NCBI RefSeq assembly: GCF_015352985.1
Contig: NZ_JACYXF010000026.1
Location: 17,013-81,012 of the forward strand
DNA from: Noviherbaspirillum malthae
GTDB taxonomy: Bacteria; Pseudomonadota; Gammaproteobacteria; Burkholderiales; Burkholderiaceae_D
Direction of reading: 5' to 3'
DNA: 64,000 bases
Of the stretch, positions 20,574 through 29,806 are shown in pieces. Both the position numbers and the translations under genes were made by a program. The notes beneath the pieces are model-generated. The model made no database searches, had not been told where the DNA came from, and saw nothing but the letters and a program-made list of their open reading frames with translations. The first letter of the stretch is position 1. Each line of letters starts with the position of its first letter.

Positions 20574-20750
20574 TCAGCGTTCGCGCCGATCGTTCTTGCG
20601 GCGCTCCACCTGATCCCAGCCGATTTCCTTGCGGATTTCCTCCGGGCCATGCAGCGGCGTGCGCTCGTTGACGCGCCGCTCGGCGTGGCGCCGCTCCATG
20701 TATTCTCGGACCTTTTCCTTTGCGTCCTTGGGCTGGTTGATGGTTGGCAT
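20574..20750 (-). CDS. Small highly charged hypothetical protein
   Basis: The 58-residue product starts MPTINQPKDAKEKV and is rich in Arg, Glu and Lys, with two related charged clusters (MERRHAERRVNERT and VERRKNDRRER). AAGG lies six bases before the ATG. No family is recognised and no membrane segment is present. The strong charge pattern could suit a nucleic-acid-binding or coiled-coil protein, but nothing in the sequence decides it. Confidence 0.5.
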   Translation of the reverse strand: MPTINQPKDAKEKVREYMERRHAERRVNERTPLHGPEEIRKEIGWDQVERRKNDRRER

Positions 20751-20986
20751 GAGGGGCCTTGGGCATGCGCAATGCACGCAAACTCATTCCTACATTAGGA
20801 GGCTCCGCGCTCTGCTGCTTGAGCCGGCACAAGCGAACTGCATTGGTGCGTGTTTGAACGCAGGATTGATGACGAGTGCCTGTCCGGACGGAACGTTCGC
20901 CCGATGGAAACGGTCTGACGAAAACCCTGCCATGCTGCAGTTAAGCGGCGTGCTTTGGTGGAAGTCTCTTGCTTCCGGAGGGGAAC

Positions 20987-21259
20987 ATGATCCGATATTC
21001 TTTGATTCTGCTGGCGACCGCCTTATCGGGATGCGTAGCCGTGCCTGCTTACGATGACGCCTATTATGGAACCTACGGTGCCTATGGCGCACCGGTGACG
21101 ACATACGCAGTTCCGGTTGCTCCGGTCTATGCGGGTCCGCCGGTGTATGTCGGCCCTCCGGTCCGATTCAGCTTCGGCTTCAATTACTGGGGCGGGAGGG
21201 GCGGTTACGGCCATCGCGGTCATGGATGGGGCCATGGTGGGGGACGTTTCCGGCGTTAG
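20987..21259 (+). CDS. Gly/Tyr-rich small lipoprotein
   Basis: The 90-residue protein begins with a lipoprotein signal peptide (MIRYSLILLATALSGC). The mature part is rich in Tyr, Gly, Pro and Val (YYGTYGAYGAP, YVGPPVRFSFG) and ends in a Gly/His/Arg tail (GHRGHGWGHGGGRFRR). GGAGGGGAAC just before the ATG is a strong start. Such low-complexity lipoproteins are common in Burkholderiales and of unknown function; the His-rich tail could bind metal. Confidence 0.75.
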   Translation: MIRYSLILLATALSGCVAVPAYDDAYYGTYGAYGAPVTTYAVPVAPVYAGPPVYVGPPVRFSFGFNYWGGRGGYGHRGHGWGHGGGRFRR

Positions 21260-21280
21260 TCGATCGGTTGTGAACTTTCT

Positions 21281-21559
21281 TCAGCCGCTGCTGCTACCGT
21301 TACCGTTACCGCGCTTCAGTTGCCAGATCAGTGCATTGTTGGCCAGACTGCGCTCAATGAAGCCCTGCGCCTCCAACTGCACAAGTGCGGCAAGCACCGT
21401 ATCGTGATCCACCATGCCGGAAGCAGGAATCCACTCCTTGGCAATCTCCGCCACCGTACCGCTCGCATCCGGCCAGCGATAAAGGTAGTAACGAATCGCT
21501 TCCGCGACAGCGACGACATGCTTGTCTTTCATAGGCTGCCCGTTTCCGTTTTGCATCAT
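21281..21559 (-). CDS. Hypothetical protein, winged-helix-like
   Basis: The product of about 92 residues contains a region (VVAVAEAIRYYLYRWPD … TVAEIAKEWI … HDTVLAALVQLEAQGFIER) whose helix pattern and closing 'LEAQGFIERS … LIWQLKR' resemble a small winged-helix domain. No named family is recognised. Several ATG codons are possible (21559, 21556, 21532); GGA four bases before the first pair supports the longer form. The C-terminus is Gly/Ser/Asn-rich. It converges with the lipoprotein gene, 21 bp away. Confidence 0.55.
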   Translation of the reverse strand: MMQNGNGQPMKDKHVVAVAEAIRYYLYRWPDASGTVAEIAKEWIPASGMVDHDTVLAALVQLEAQGFIERSLANNALIWQLKRGNGNGSSSG

Positions 21560-21841
21560 TCCAGTATGCATTAAAACCTTCGGAAAAGAAAAGGACAATG
21601 CGCTCAGGGGAGATGAATTCCTTTCAACAAAATCGGCGGAAAGCGGGATATGTCGGGAAGCGTACATTGCGTGACTGTTCTCTCAAGCAACAGTTATGCG
21701 ATATGCAAGAAGTCCGGGCGTCAGCATTCACCTTGTTGCGTGTAGGACGATTCCGATGAAATCTTGCGCATGATCAAGTATGCGAAGCTGGATGCCTCCA
21801 TACTGAGGTCTCCTTAGTTCACTTCCTCCGTTCGAGCATTT

Positions 21842-22051
21842 ATGCAAACCATCCTCAATACCGCAGCAACGATTGAAAACCTTGTTGACGTTACACTTGG
21901 CGCAGATGCGCCGGCCCGCGAGAAGTACCTGCTGCGTGAGTCCCTGCACAACCTCGTGCGCATGGCTCGCATTGAATACAAGATGGAAATGCAGGCGAGC
22001 GTAGACAAGGTTCTTCACATGCTGCCTGACCACGCGACGCTGGTCGTTTGA
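21842..22051 (+). CDS. Small hypothetical protein, helical
   Basis: The 69-residue product (MQTILNTAATIENLV…) looks like two or three amphipathic helices, with no signal peptide or membrane span. No family is recognised. The ribosome-binding site is weak. A hairpin with two unpaired bases, GCGAAGGAGC/GCTCCTCTTCGC, lies about 10 bp after the stop and may serve as a terminator, which supports a transcript here. Confidence 0.45.
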   Translation: MQTILNTAATIENLVDVTLGADAPAREKYLLRESLHNLVRMARIEYKMEMQASVDKVLHMLPDHATLVV

Positions 22052-22120
22052 GTTTCGTGCCGCGAAGGAGCTGCGCAGCGTGCTCCTCTTCGCAATACGG
22101 CCGCGAACACAAACGCTGCA

Positions 22121-22238
22121 GTTTCCTGCTCCCCCTCTCCCGACTTTCCCCTTCAAGCTTTCCTCCCCCGGCTTTTGCTCTCTGTCTCCTCCGCTTTTCT
22201 TTCTCGCCTCTTCCCCGCTTCTCATTTTTCCGGTCTTC
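22121..22238 (+). other. Long polypyrimidine tract upstream of glgA
   Basis: In this roughly 118-bp stretch about 86 percent of the bases on the + strand are C or T, in runs such as CCCCCTCTCCCGACTTTCC and CTCCTCCGCTTTTCTTTC. It occupies much of the gene-free region 22052-22487 before glgA. No frame in it looks coding. The remaining part (22290-22400) is A/T-rich and could hold the glgA promoter. Confidence 0.6.
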
Positions 22239-22487
22239 AACACCATCCCTGTTCGATCAATCTTATGTAGCAGCGCAACAAAGTTGACTTTACGCAATGG
22301 GCGATGAGCAGCCTGCCTTTATCGTCTTCACACGCTACATCAATATTAATTTGCTGCAACAAAAAACTTGTAAAAAACAAAAAGTTTGCGCTGCCTCATG
22401 CAACAACATGTAACGCTGCATAGTCGAATACCGAAGCTTGATGCCCTTGCCAGCATCAACATCCAACAATCCCAGGGAGCATCCACT

Positions 22488-24056
22488 TTGACCGCCCGCG
22501 TCCTACTCGTCACTTCGGAAGCCGTACCTCTTGTCAAGACCGGCGGACTTGCCGACGTCATCACTGCATTGGCGCAAGCACTCCGCCAGCAAGGCGTTGA
22601 TGCCACTGTCATGATGCCGGGCTATCCGGCCGCAATCGAAAATGCCTGCAATTTGAAGCAGGCAGGCAATCTGCCTGAATTGCCTGGCGGGCCGGGCACC
22701 ATCCTCCACGGCGTCATGCCGGGCAGCGACGTGCCCGTGGTGCTGCTCAAGACTGAACGCTTCGACCAGCGCACGGCCAATCCCTACGTTGACGAGAACG
22801 GTGCCGAGTTCGACGACAATGCCTTGTGCTTCGGATCGCTGGCTCACGCGGCCGTCAGCATCTGCGCTGGCGAAACCGATTTGCCGGTGCCGCATGTGGT
22901 GCATGCGAATGATTGGCATGCAGGCCTGGTCCCGGCTTTGCTGCGCATGAAGGGCATTACCGGCGTGGGCACGCTGCTGACTATCCACAATCTTGCCTTC
23001 CAGGGCAATTTCGCCATGAGTGCGGCCGCTGATCTGGCCATTCCAGATTCCATGCTGACGCCCGACCAGTTTGAATTCTGGGGCAAGATGAGTTTCCTGA
23101 AGGCCGGCATTCTTTATGCCGACCGTATTTCCACGGTCAGCCGCTCTTATGCGAACGAGATTCTGACCCCGCGCTTCGGCCATGGCTTCGACGGCCTTCT
23201 TGGTGCCCGCAGGGAAGCACTGGTCGCCATACCGAACGGCGTCGATACCGGCGCTTGGGATCCGGCAAGCGATCGGCTGACCGTTCGCCACTTCTCGCTG
23301 AACGACATGCGCGGCAAGAGCGGCTGCAAGCGCGACCTGCAGCAGCTGTTCGGTCTGCCTGTCGATCCGTTTGCGCCGGTGCTTGCCATCGGCAGCCGCA
23401 TTACCCATCAGAAGATGGCCGACGTCGCCATCGATGCCTTGCCCGGCGTCCTCGAACGCTTCCCGCGCGCGCAGCTGATCGTGCTCGGCCGCGGCGACCA
23501 TGCTTATGAGCAGGCTTTCCTCGGCATGGCAGAACGTTTCCCGGGACGTGTCGCGATCCATATCGGCTATGACGAACGCCGCGCCCATGCGCTGCATGCA
23601 GGCGCCGACATGCTGCTGCACGGCACGCGCTTCGAACCCTTCGGCCTGACGCCGCTGTACTCCATGCGTTACGGCACGATACCGATTGCTTCGCGCGTCG
23701 GCGGCATGATCGATTCCATCGTCGATGCGGGCCTGCAGGGCACCATTCCCGACGATGCCAGCGGCATCCTGTTCGACGGCGAACAGGCCCAGGACATGGT
23801 GGCTGCGATCAGCCGCGCTTTCGAGCTGTATGCCCGCCCGAATGAGTGGCACCTCATGCAGCGCAATGCGATGTCCGCCGATTTCTCCTGGTCCGGACCG
23901 GCCGAGCAGTACATCGGCGTTTATCGCGAGATCGCTCCTGTCGAGGCGCAGGCTCTGTTCGATGAACGCAGCGCCGCCGTCAATGACAGCGTCAACCTTC
24001 CGGCCGACGAGGAGGCTGCCGAAGCAGCGGCCATGCCTGAATACATGACGGCATAA
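22488..24056 (+). CDS. glgA: Glycogen synthase (ADP-glucose type)
   Basis: This GT5-family glycogen synthase transfers glucose from ADP-glucose to a growing alpha-1,4-glucan. The N-terminal KTGGLADV signature binds ADP-glucose, and the C-terminal EPFGLTPLYSMRYG is the retaining-glycosyltransferase motif. The length of about 522 residues is normal, with a short Glu/Ala-rich tail. I take TTG 22488 as start: it gives the family N-terminus (TARVLLVTSEAVPLVKTGG) and has GGGAG nine bases upstream. ATG 22386 would add 34 residues without family similarity. It is followed after 3 bp by glgB. No glgC lies nearby, so ADP-glucose must come from elsewhere. Confidence 0.95.
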   Translation: MTARVLLVTSEAVPLVKTGGLADVITALAQALRQQGVDATVMMPGYPAAIENACNLKQAGNLPELPGGPGTILHGVMPGSDVPVVLLKTERFDQRTANPYVDENGAEFDDNALCFGSLAHAAVSICAGETDLPVPHVVHANDWHAGLVPALLRMKGITGVGTLLTIHNLAFQGNFAMSAAADLAIPDSMLTPDQFEFWGKMSFLKAGILYADRISTVSRSYANEILTPRFGHGFDGLLGARREALVAIPNGVDTGAWDPASDRLTVRHFSLNDMRGKSGCKRDLQQLFGLPVDPFAPVLAIGSRITHQKMADVAIDALPGVLERFPRAQLIVLGRGDHAYEQAFLGMAERFPGRVAIHIGYDERRAHALHAGADMLLHGTRFEPFGLTPLYSMRYGTIPIASRVGGMIDSIVDAGLQGTIPDDASGILFDGEQAQDMVAAISRAFELYARPNEWHLMQRNAMSADFSWSGPAEQYIGVYREIAPVEAQALFDERSAAVNDSVNLPADEEAAEAAAMPEYMTA

Positions 24057-24059
24057 CGC

Positions 24060-26450
24060 ATGGCGCAGGGAGCAAGCCGACAACGTCATCTGCCGGACGT
24101 CAAGACAACAACAGGCAACAACGCCGATTCCGATCAACCCAGTGAAATCCTTGCCATCCGGCAGCTTGCCGGATGGATTGATCCGCTCACGTTCGACAGA
24201 CATGCCATCGATGCCGCCGAAACCGGCAGGCTGCGCGATCCTTTTTCGTTCTACGGGCCGCGTTCAATCGCGCAGGACGGCATGTACGTCATCAGGACCT
24301 TTCAGCCAGGCGCGCTCAGGGTGGAGGTGCTCGCCGGCACGACGGGCGACGAAGAGGACTGCGTGCTGGCCACGCTGACGCCGGTGAGCAGCGGCGGGCT
24401 GTTTTCCGGTATCGTCGATTTGAGCGGCGAGCCTGGGCACACGCCGCAATGCTATCGATTGCGTATCACCTGGCCCGACGGATTTGGAGGAACACTGCGC
24501 CAGATCCTGGAAGATCCGTATGCATTCGACCTGCTGCTTGGCGATGCGGAGCTCCAGCTGATCGCGCAGGGCCTGCAATGGCAGGCTCCTGACTGCCTGG
24601 GGGCACTGCCGATGACGGTAGCCGGCATTGAGGGAACGCGCTTTACGGTATGGGCGCCGAATGCGATGCGGGTGTCGGTCGTGGGCGATTTCAATCAATG
24701 GGACGGCCGCCGGCATCCGATGCGGCTGCGCCATGAGGCCGGAGTCTGGGAACTCTTCATCCCGAGGCTCAGCGCCGGCGAACGCTACCGCTACGAAATA
24801 CGTGCCGCCGACGGCACGCTGCTGCCGCAGAAGGCCGATCCGGCAGCCAGAGCCACCAGCTTGCCGCCGGACTCGGCATCGGTGATTGCCGCGCCGATCG
24901 ATCGTCGCTGGAGCGACCATGACTGGATGCGCGAACGCGCCATCCGCCAGCATGCCGCTGCGCCGATCTCGATCTATGAAGTGCATGCCGCATCATGGCG
25001 CAGACCCGGCGGCAAAGTGAATGCCAGTGCGGACGACATTGTCGATTGGAATGAACTCGGCGACCGCCTGATACCCTATGTACGGCAATGCGGATTCACC
25101 CACATCGAACTGCTGCCGATCATGGAGCATCCCTTCGGCGGTTCATGGGGTTATCAGCCGCTGTCGCAGTTCGCGCCGAGCGCTCGCTTCGGATCGCCTC
25201 AGGCATTCGCGGCGTTCGTTGACCGCTGCCACCAAGCCGGACTGGGCGTGATTCTCGACTGGGTGCCGGCGCATTTCCCAAGCGATGCGCATGGCCTCGC
25301 ACGCTTCGACGGCAGCGCCCTGTACGAGCATGCCGATGCGCGCGAAGGCTACCATCAGGACTGGAACACGCTGATCTACAACCTCGGCCGCAATGAAGTC
25401 GCCGGCATGCTGATCGCCAGTGCGCTCGAATGGCTGGAACGCTATCACGTCGACGGCTTGCGGGTCGATGCGGTATCGTCGATGCTCTACCGCGATTACA
25501 GCCGCAAGCAGGGCGAATGGATTCCCAACCGCTACGGCGGCCGCGAAAACCTGGAAGCCATCGATTTCCTGCGTCTGCTGAACCATGTGGTGCGGGAGCG
25601 CTGTCCCGGCGTAATGGTGATTGCGGAAGAGTCCACCGCGTGGCCCGGCGTCAGCATGCCCGAGGACGAAGGCGGGCTTGGATTCTCGTACAAGTGGAAC
25701 ATGGGCTGGATGCATGACAGCCTGCAATACATGCAGCGCGAACCGGTGCATCGGCGCTACCATCACGACGATCTCACGTTCGGCCTGTGCTATGCGTTCA
25801 GCGAGCGTTTTGTGCTGGCGATTTCCCATGATGAAGTCGTGCATGGCAAGGGTTCGCTGCTTGGCAAGATGCCCGGCGACGACTGGCAGCAGCGCGCCAA
25901 CCTCCGCGCCTTTCTCGGCTTCATGTGGACCCATCCCGGCAAGAAGCTGCTGTTCATGGGCAGCGAGTTCGGCCAGAAGAGCGAATGGAATCACGACAGC
26001 GAGTTGCAATGGGAGTTGCTGATCGATCCCGGGCACAGCGGTATTCGCGATCTGGTTGGCGATCTCAATCGCCTCTACCGCAGCGAAGCGGCGCTGTATG
26101 ACAGCGATGCGCATGCGGAGGGCTTTCAATGGTTGATCGGAGATGATGCGGGCAATAGCGTTTTCGCTTATCTGCGACGCAGCGTCGCAAGTGATGCGCC
26201 TCCGGTGCTGGTAGTGTGCAATTTCACGCCGGTACCGCGCGAAGCGTACCGTATCGGCATACCGGCCGCGAAGAAGGGGGCGCGCTGGCGTGAAGTTCTC
26301 AATACCGATGCGCACTGCTATGGCGGCAGCAACACAGGCAATCTCGGCGCTGTCATCGCGCAGGATGAACCCAGTCATGGACAGCCGGCTTCACTGCTGC
26401 TGACGCTGCCGCCGCTAGCGACCATCGTCCTGCAGTGCGAGGGGTCGTGA
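24060..26450 (+). CDS. glgB: 1,4-alpha-glucan branching enzyme (first copy)
   Basis: The 796-residue GH13_9 enzyme makes alpha-1,6 branches in glycogen. It has an N-terminal region of about 120 residues (a second CBM48-like module), a CBM48 (TRFTVWAPNAMRVSVVGDFN), the catalytic barrel and an all-beta C-terminal domain. The nucleophile is Asp470 in GLRVDAVSSM, and the acid/base is Glu523 in VIAEESTAWPG. It starts 3 bp after glgA ends and lacks an obvious ribosome-binding site, suggesting translational coupling. A second glgB lies at 49979 in the trehalose operon. The two copies are clearly related, but this one has a longer, diverged N-terminus. Confidence 0.96.
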   Translation: MAQGASRQRHLPDVKTTTGNNADSDQPSEILAIRQLAGWIDPLTFDRHAIDAAETGRLRDPFSFYGPRSIAQDGMYVIRTFQPGALRVEVLAGTTGDEEDCVLATLTPVSSGGLFSGIVDLSGEPGHTPQCYRLRITWPDGFGGTLRQILEDPYAFDLLLGDAELQLIAQGLQWQAPDCLGALPMTVAGIEGTRFTVWAPNAMRVSVVGDFNQWDGRRHPMRLRHEAGVWELFIPRLSAGERYRYEIRAADGTLLPQKADPAARATSLPPDSASVIAAPIDRRWSDHDWMRERAIRQHAAAPISIYEVHAASWRRPGGKVNASADDIVDWNELGDRLIPYVRQCGFTHIELLPIMEHPFGGSWGYQPLSQFAPSARFGSPQAFAAFVDRCHQAGLGVILDWVPAHFPSDAHGLARFDGSALYEHADAREGYHQDWNTLIYNLGRNEVAGMLIASALEWLERYHVDGLRVDAVSSMLYRDYSRKQGEWIPNRYGGRENLEAIDFLRLLNHVVRERCPGVMVIAEESTAWPGVSMPEDEGGLGFSYKWNMGWMHDSLQYMQREPVHRRYHHDDLTFGLCYAFSERFVLAISHDEVVHGKGSLLGKMPGDDWQQRANLRAFLGFMWTHPGKKLLFMGSEFGQKSEWNHDSELQWELLIDPGHSGIRDLVGDLNRLYRSEAALYDSDAHAEGFQWLIGDDAGNSVFAYLRRSVASDAPPVLVVCNFTPVPREAYRIGIPAAKKGARWREVLNTDAHCYGGSNTGNLGAVIAQDEPSHGQPASLLLTLPPLATIVLQCEGS

Positions 26451-26936
26451 CGTGTGCAGGCCAGGTCGAAACAAGACGGGAAAAGACTCGAAGCAATGAG
26501 AAACGACAAGAGAAAGGTCAGGGCTCCGTAGGATTGGCTTGCAGTCGTTCAACGAAAGGCATGATCCATCGAGTTTCGAACTCTTCATGCAATTCCTGTG
26601 GTCGTTCGTTGCCCTTCGAGCGTAATTCGAGCCGGTTTTCCGAGCATCTCAGGCAAATGCGCGGTAGATTGGTGCAGCGCAAAGATGATTCCCTTTTATT
26701 AACTGCTTCGGGGAACTACCGGCGCCGATTCGGGGTCTGGGTATAAATCTTGCGTTAATAAAAAGACGCGTCACCCGAACGTGAACGCGCCTGAATGGAA
26801 TGAAAATGCAGCAGCTTGAGGTTGCCTTACCGCATCATAGCTTGAGATTGTTCAAGCCCTTCGATGGCAACACGTGTTCTCCTTAAGGCCTGCGCATTCA
26901 TTGCGTATCCGGACAATTATTCAAGGCTAAATACAT
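26451..26936. other. Intergenic region before the nucleotidyltransferase
   Basis: The 486-bp stretch shows no gene I can support. It holds a small perfect hairpin (GCTTGA-N6-TCAAGC at 26840-26857) and an imperfect dyad near 26766-26792 (GCGTCAC … GTGAACGC). It probably contains the promoter of the next gene. Confidence 0.4.
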
Positions 26937-28145
26937 ATGAAAGCAATGATTCTCGCTGCCGGCAAAGGCACTCGCGTACGTCCTCTCACTTACGACCTGC
27001 CCAAGCCGATGATCCCTATCCTGGGCAAGCCGGTCATGGCCTACATTGTGGAGCACCTTGCGAAGTGCGGCGTCAAGGACATCATGGTCAACGTGAGTTA
27101 CCTCCACGAAAAGATCGAGAGTTATTTCGGTGAAGGCAGCCGCTTTGGCGTGCGTATCGGCTATTCCTTTGAAGGTTATATGGACGAGAACGGCGAGGTC
27201 GTTCCCGAAGCGCTCGGCTCGGCCGGCGGCATGAAAAAAATACAGGAGTTCGGAAGATTTTTTGACGACACCACCATCGTTCTCTGCGGCGACGCGCTGA
27301 TCGATCTCGATATCCAGGCTGCTGTCGCGGAACACAAGCGCAAGGGTGCAATGGCCAGCGTCATCACTCGCGAAGTTCCCTGGGACAAGGTTTCCGACTA
27401 TGGCGTCGTCGTCAGCGACGAAGATGGCCGCATCATCAAGTTCCAGGAAAAGCCGAAGCGCGAAGATGCCCTGTCCAACCTGGCCAGCACAGGCATCTAT
27501 ATTTTCGAACCGGAAGCCATCGATCTGATTCCTTCCGGCGAGGTGTTCGACATCGGTTCGCAGCTGTTCCCGCTGATGGCCGAAAAGGGCCTGCCTTTCT
27601 ACGCCCAGAAGCAGGAGTTCGAGTGGCTGGACATCGGCAGCGTCACCGATTACTGGGGCGTGCTGCAGAGCCTGCTCACCGGTGATGTGCCGCAGCTGGA
27701 AGTGCCCGGTGCGCAGATCCGCGAAGGCGTCTGGGTCGGCCTCAATACCCGCATCGAATGGGAAGGCACCACCATTGAAGGCCCGGTCTATATCGGCGCC
27801 GGCTGCCATATCGAAGCCGGCAGCACCATCATCGGTCCGACATGGATCGGTCACGGCAGCCATGTCTGTGCCGGCGCAGAAGTCGTACGCAGCATCCTGT
27901 TCGAATATACCCGCGTACTGCCGGGCACCGAACTGGAGGAAGTGATCGTCTGCGGCGACTACAGCGTCGATCGCAAGGGCAACATGGTGCGCCTGTCGGA
28001 TAGCGAGGACGCCGGCCTCAACAATGCGCGCGACCGCAGGATGGCGCGCCGCACGAAGGACAGCGAAGAAGACCTGGAAGACATCAATTCGCCGGTCGGC
28101 GTGCTCGCGACGGCCGAGAATGTTGCCATGTCATACGCACCGTAA
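26937..28145 (+). CDS. NDP-sugar nucleotidyltransferase with beta-helix domain
   Basis: The 402-residue protein is a sugar-1-phosphate nucleotidyltransferase of the mannose-1-phosphate guanylyltransferase/GlmU-like class. Its N-terminal Rossmann domain has the signature MILAAGKGTRVRPLTYDLPK, the metal-binding Asp in VLCGDALIDLD, and the sugar-binding EKP and EWLDIGS. From about residue 250 a left-handed beta-helix (hexapeptide repeats, GPVYIGAGCHIEAGSTIIG) follows, then a charged tail of 50 residues. It differs from GlgC at the signature positions, so it is unlikely to supply ADP-glucose. AAGG nine bases upstream supports the ATG. The product is probably GDP-mannose or another NDP-hexose; which one is unknown. 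Confidence 0.88.
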   Translation: MKAMILAAGKGTRVRPLTYDLPKPMIPILGKPVMAYIVEHLAKCGVKDIMVNVSYLHEKIESYFGEGSRFGVRIGYSFEGYMDENGEVVPEALGSAGGMKKIQEFGRFFDDTTIVLCGDALIDLDIQAAVAEHKRKGAMASVITREVPWDKVSDYGVVVSDEDGRIIKFQEKPKREDALSNLASTGIYIFEPEAIDLIPSGEVFDIGSQLFPLMAEKGLPFYAQKQEFEWLDIGSVTDYWGVLQSLLTGDVPQLEVPGAQIREGVWVGLNTRIEWEGTTIEGPVYIGAGCHIEAGSTIIGPTWIGHGSHVCAGAEVVRSILFEYTRVLPGTELEEVIVCGDYSVDRKGNMVRLSDSEDAGLNNARDRRMARRTKDSEEDLEDINSPVGVLATAENVAMSYAP

Positions 28146-28190
28146 ACTGTTGAAATGCAAGCGCGCAAGCCTCGGGCTTGCCGCGACCAT

Positions 28191-28214
28191 GCACGGCGCC
28201 GCCAGGCGCCGTGC
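28191..28214 (+). terminator. Terminator-like hairpin after the nucleotidyltransferase
   Basis: GCACGGCGCC and GGCGCCGTGC form a perfect 10-bp GC-rich stem with a 4-nt loop, 45 bp after the stop codon. No U-run follows. A smaller hairpin (CAAGCC-TCG-GGCTTG) lies just before it. Confidence 0.5.
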
Positions 28215-28437
28215 GAACGAGTTCCGACGCTGTCATTCCACCGCCTTTGCTTTTCCTTGCACGGCATCTTCCAAGTGCACGCCTACTCCCTCTTCTCCGC
28301 GCCACGTGCAAGTCGAACCAGGTTCAAACATCGTTTGATTGCGGTTGCCCATTTCCCATTAAGTCAGCATGGAACGGCTTATGTGAATTCCTCTGCCGCC
28401 GGCGGAAATAGGATGCGTCTGTCAGTGCGAAAGCGCT

Positions 28438-29400
28438 CTAACGATCGAAATGCGGCAGCACCTTTTCGGCGAACGTTTCGACAAAGGCTTGCTGGTCATG
28501 ATGCACGTTGTGAAGGAAGAGCGCATCGAAACCAAGCTCGGCATCTCTCAGCAGCCATTCCAGATGCTGCTCCGCATTTGCGGATACGCGAACGCTGGCG
28601 GCAACATCCTTCGGCGTCAGGTGCTCGGTCGCACGGTCGAAGGCAGCCGGCGTATCAAGGTCGGCCAGCAATGCCTTGTCGAGCGCAGCCTGGCGCCATT
28701 GCGTCGCGGCGGCGTGCAGCGCTTCCTCCTCGCTGGCCGCATGGCTAAGCACGACCTGCAGGTAGACCGGCTTGCCGGCCCCGCCGCCGCGCCGGAATGC
28801 GTCCAGCACCTCCCTCATCTGCGCATGGTCCTGCGAGACGGTAATCATGCCGTCGGCCCAGCCGCCGGCCCATTCCGCCGTTTCCGGCGACAGGCAGGCC
28901 GCATGCACCGCCGGTGACCGCGCCGGCCGGGAATAGAGCCGGGCATTGCGTACCTGCACCGCTCCGGTGCGGCTGACGGTGTCTCCTGCCCATAATGCGC
29001 GCATGACGTCGACGCATTCCTTCAAGCGTTCGCGACGCCGGGACTTCGCTGGCCAGGGTTCGCCGGTAATGCTTTCATTGAGCGCCTCGCCGCTGCCTGC
29101 GGCCATCCAGAAGCGGCCGGGATACATTTCGGCCAGCGTGGCGGCGGCCTGCGCGATGACGGCGGGGTGATAGCGCTGGCCCGGCGCGCATACCGTGCCG
29201 AAAGATAGCGGCGTGGACTCCAATGCCGCTCCCAGCCATGACCAAGTGAAGCCGCTCTGCCCCTGCCGTTCGCTCCATGGATGGAAATGATCCGAGCACA
29301 TTGCCATTCGAAAGCCCGCCTGTGCGGCGAGCTTTGCGTTGCGCAGCAGCTGGGAAGGAAGGTATTGCTCGTGAGAGCAGTGATATCCGATGCAGGTCAA
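28438..29400 (-). CDS. Luciferase-like (LLM class) flavin oxidoreductase
   Basis: The 320-residue protein is a bacterial-luciferase-like TIM-barrel flavin enzyme of the non-F420 'flavinoid oxidoreductase' subgroup. It starts at IGYHCSHEQYLPSQLL, contains MCSDHFHPWSERQGQSGF, and has the conserved MAAGSGEALNE block. TTG is taken as start because AAAGGAG lies eight bases upstream and because the family begins here; the open upstream extension of 40 residues looks non-coding. Substrate unknown. It converges with the nucleotidyltransferase and diverges from the hydroxylase pseudogene across an A/T-rich region. Confidence 0.9.
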   Translation of the reverse strand: MTCIGYHCSHEQYLPSQLLRNAKLAAQAGFRMAMCSDHFHPWSERQGQSGFTWSWLGAALESTPLSFGTVCAPGQRYHPAVIAQAAATLAEMYPGRFWMAAGSGEALNESITGEPWPAKSRRRERLKECVDVMRALWAGDTVSRTGAVQVRNARLYSRPARSPAVHAACLSPETAEWAGGWADGMITVSQDHAQMREVLDAFRRGGGAGKPVYLQVVLSHAASEEEALHAAATQWRQAALDKALLADLDTPAAFDRATEHLTPKDVAASVRVSANAEQHLEWLLRDAELGFDALFLHNVHHDQQAFVETFAEKVLPHFDR

Positions 29401-29806
29401 GTCGAATGCTCCTTTGCCAAGAGCTGAGGTAGACAACCAATGCAGGCATATGTGCCTTTCGCAGGCGTCGTCTTTTACACACTCGCATTTGCGAAGTCTC
29501 CCGTGAATGGCCAATGGCACGAATCCAACAATGGATCGAAAAATTAAAGAAATAAAAATACAGTAATTGTTTGTAAAACAATATTCCTCGTTTAAGCTCG
29601 GTTCAAGATTGCTTGAAACCGGTGGCGGCTGTCAGGAAGGGCTTGCCCTATCGAAGAAAGCGAGTATCGCCAGCTTCGATATAAGGAAAGATGCGTATGG
29701 CAGACAACACTGGCGTTACTGCTGCATTAAACACTTCACCGCTTCGTTCGCTTTCCTAGTGCAAGCGATGGCTGTGGGATAAAGAAATATCACTACAAGG
29801 TGCTCG
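29401..29806. promoter_or_regulatory. Divergent A/T-rich promoter region with a perfect dyad
   Basis: This 406-bp region separates divergent genes. The part 29538-29590 is very A/T-rich and contains the perfect palindrome ATTGTTT-GTA-AAACAAT at 29566-29582, a likely operator. No other gene is supported; frames through it show no signal peptide, family motif or good start site. Confidence 0.5.

Noticed and set aside
26937..28145. Reading the nucleotidyltransferase as GlgC (ADP-glucose pyrophosphorylase)
   Set aside because: Signature positions and the long beta-helix match mannose-1-phosphate guanylyltransferase-like enzymes instead.
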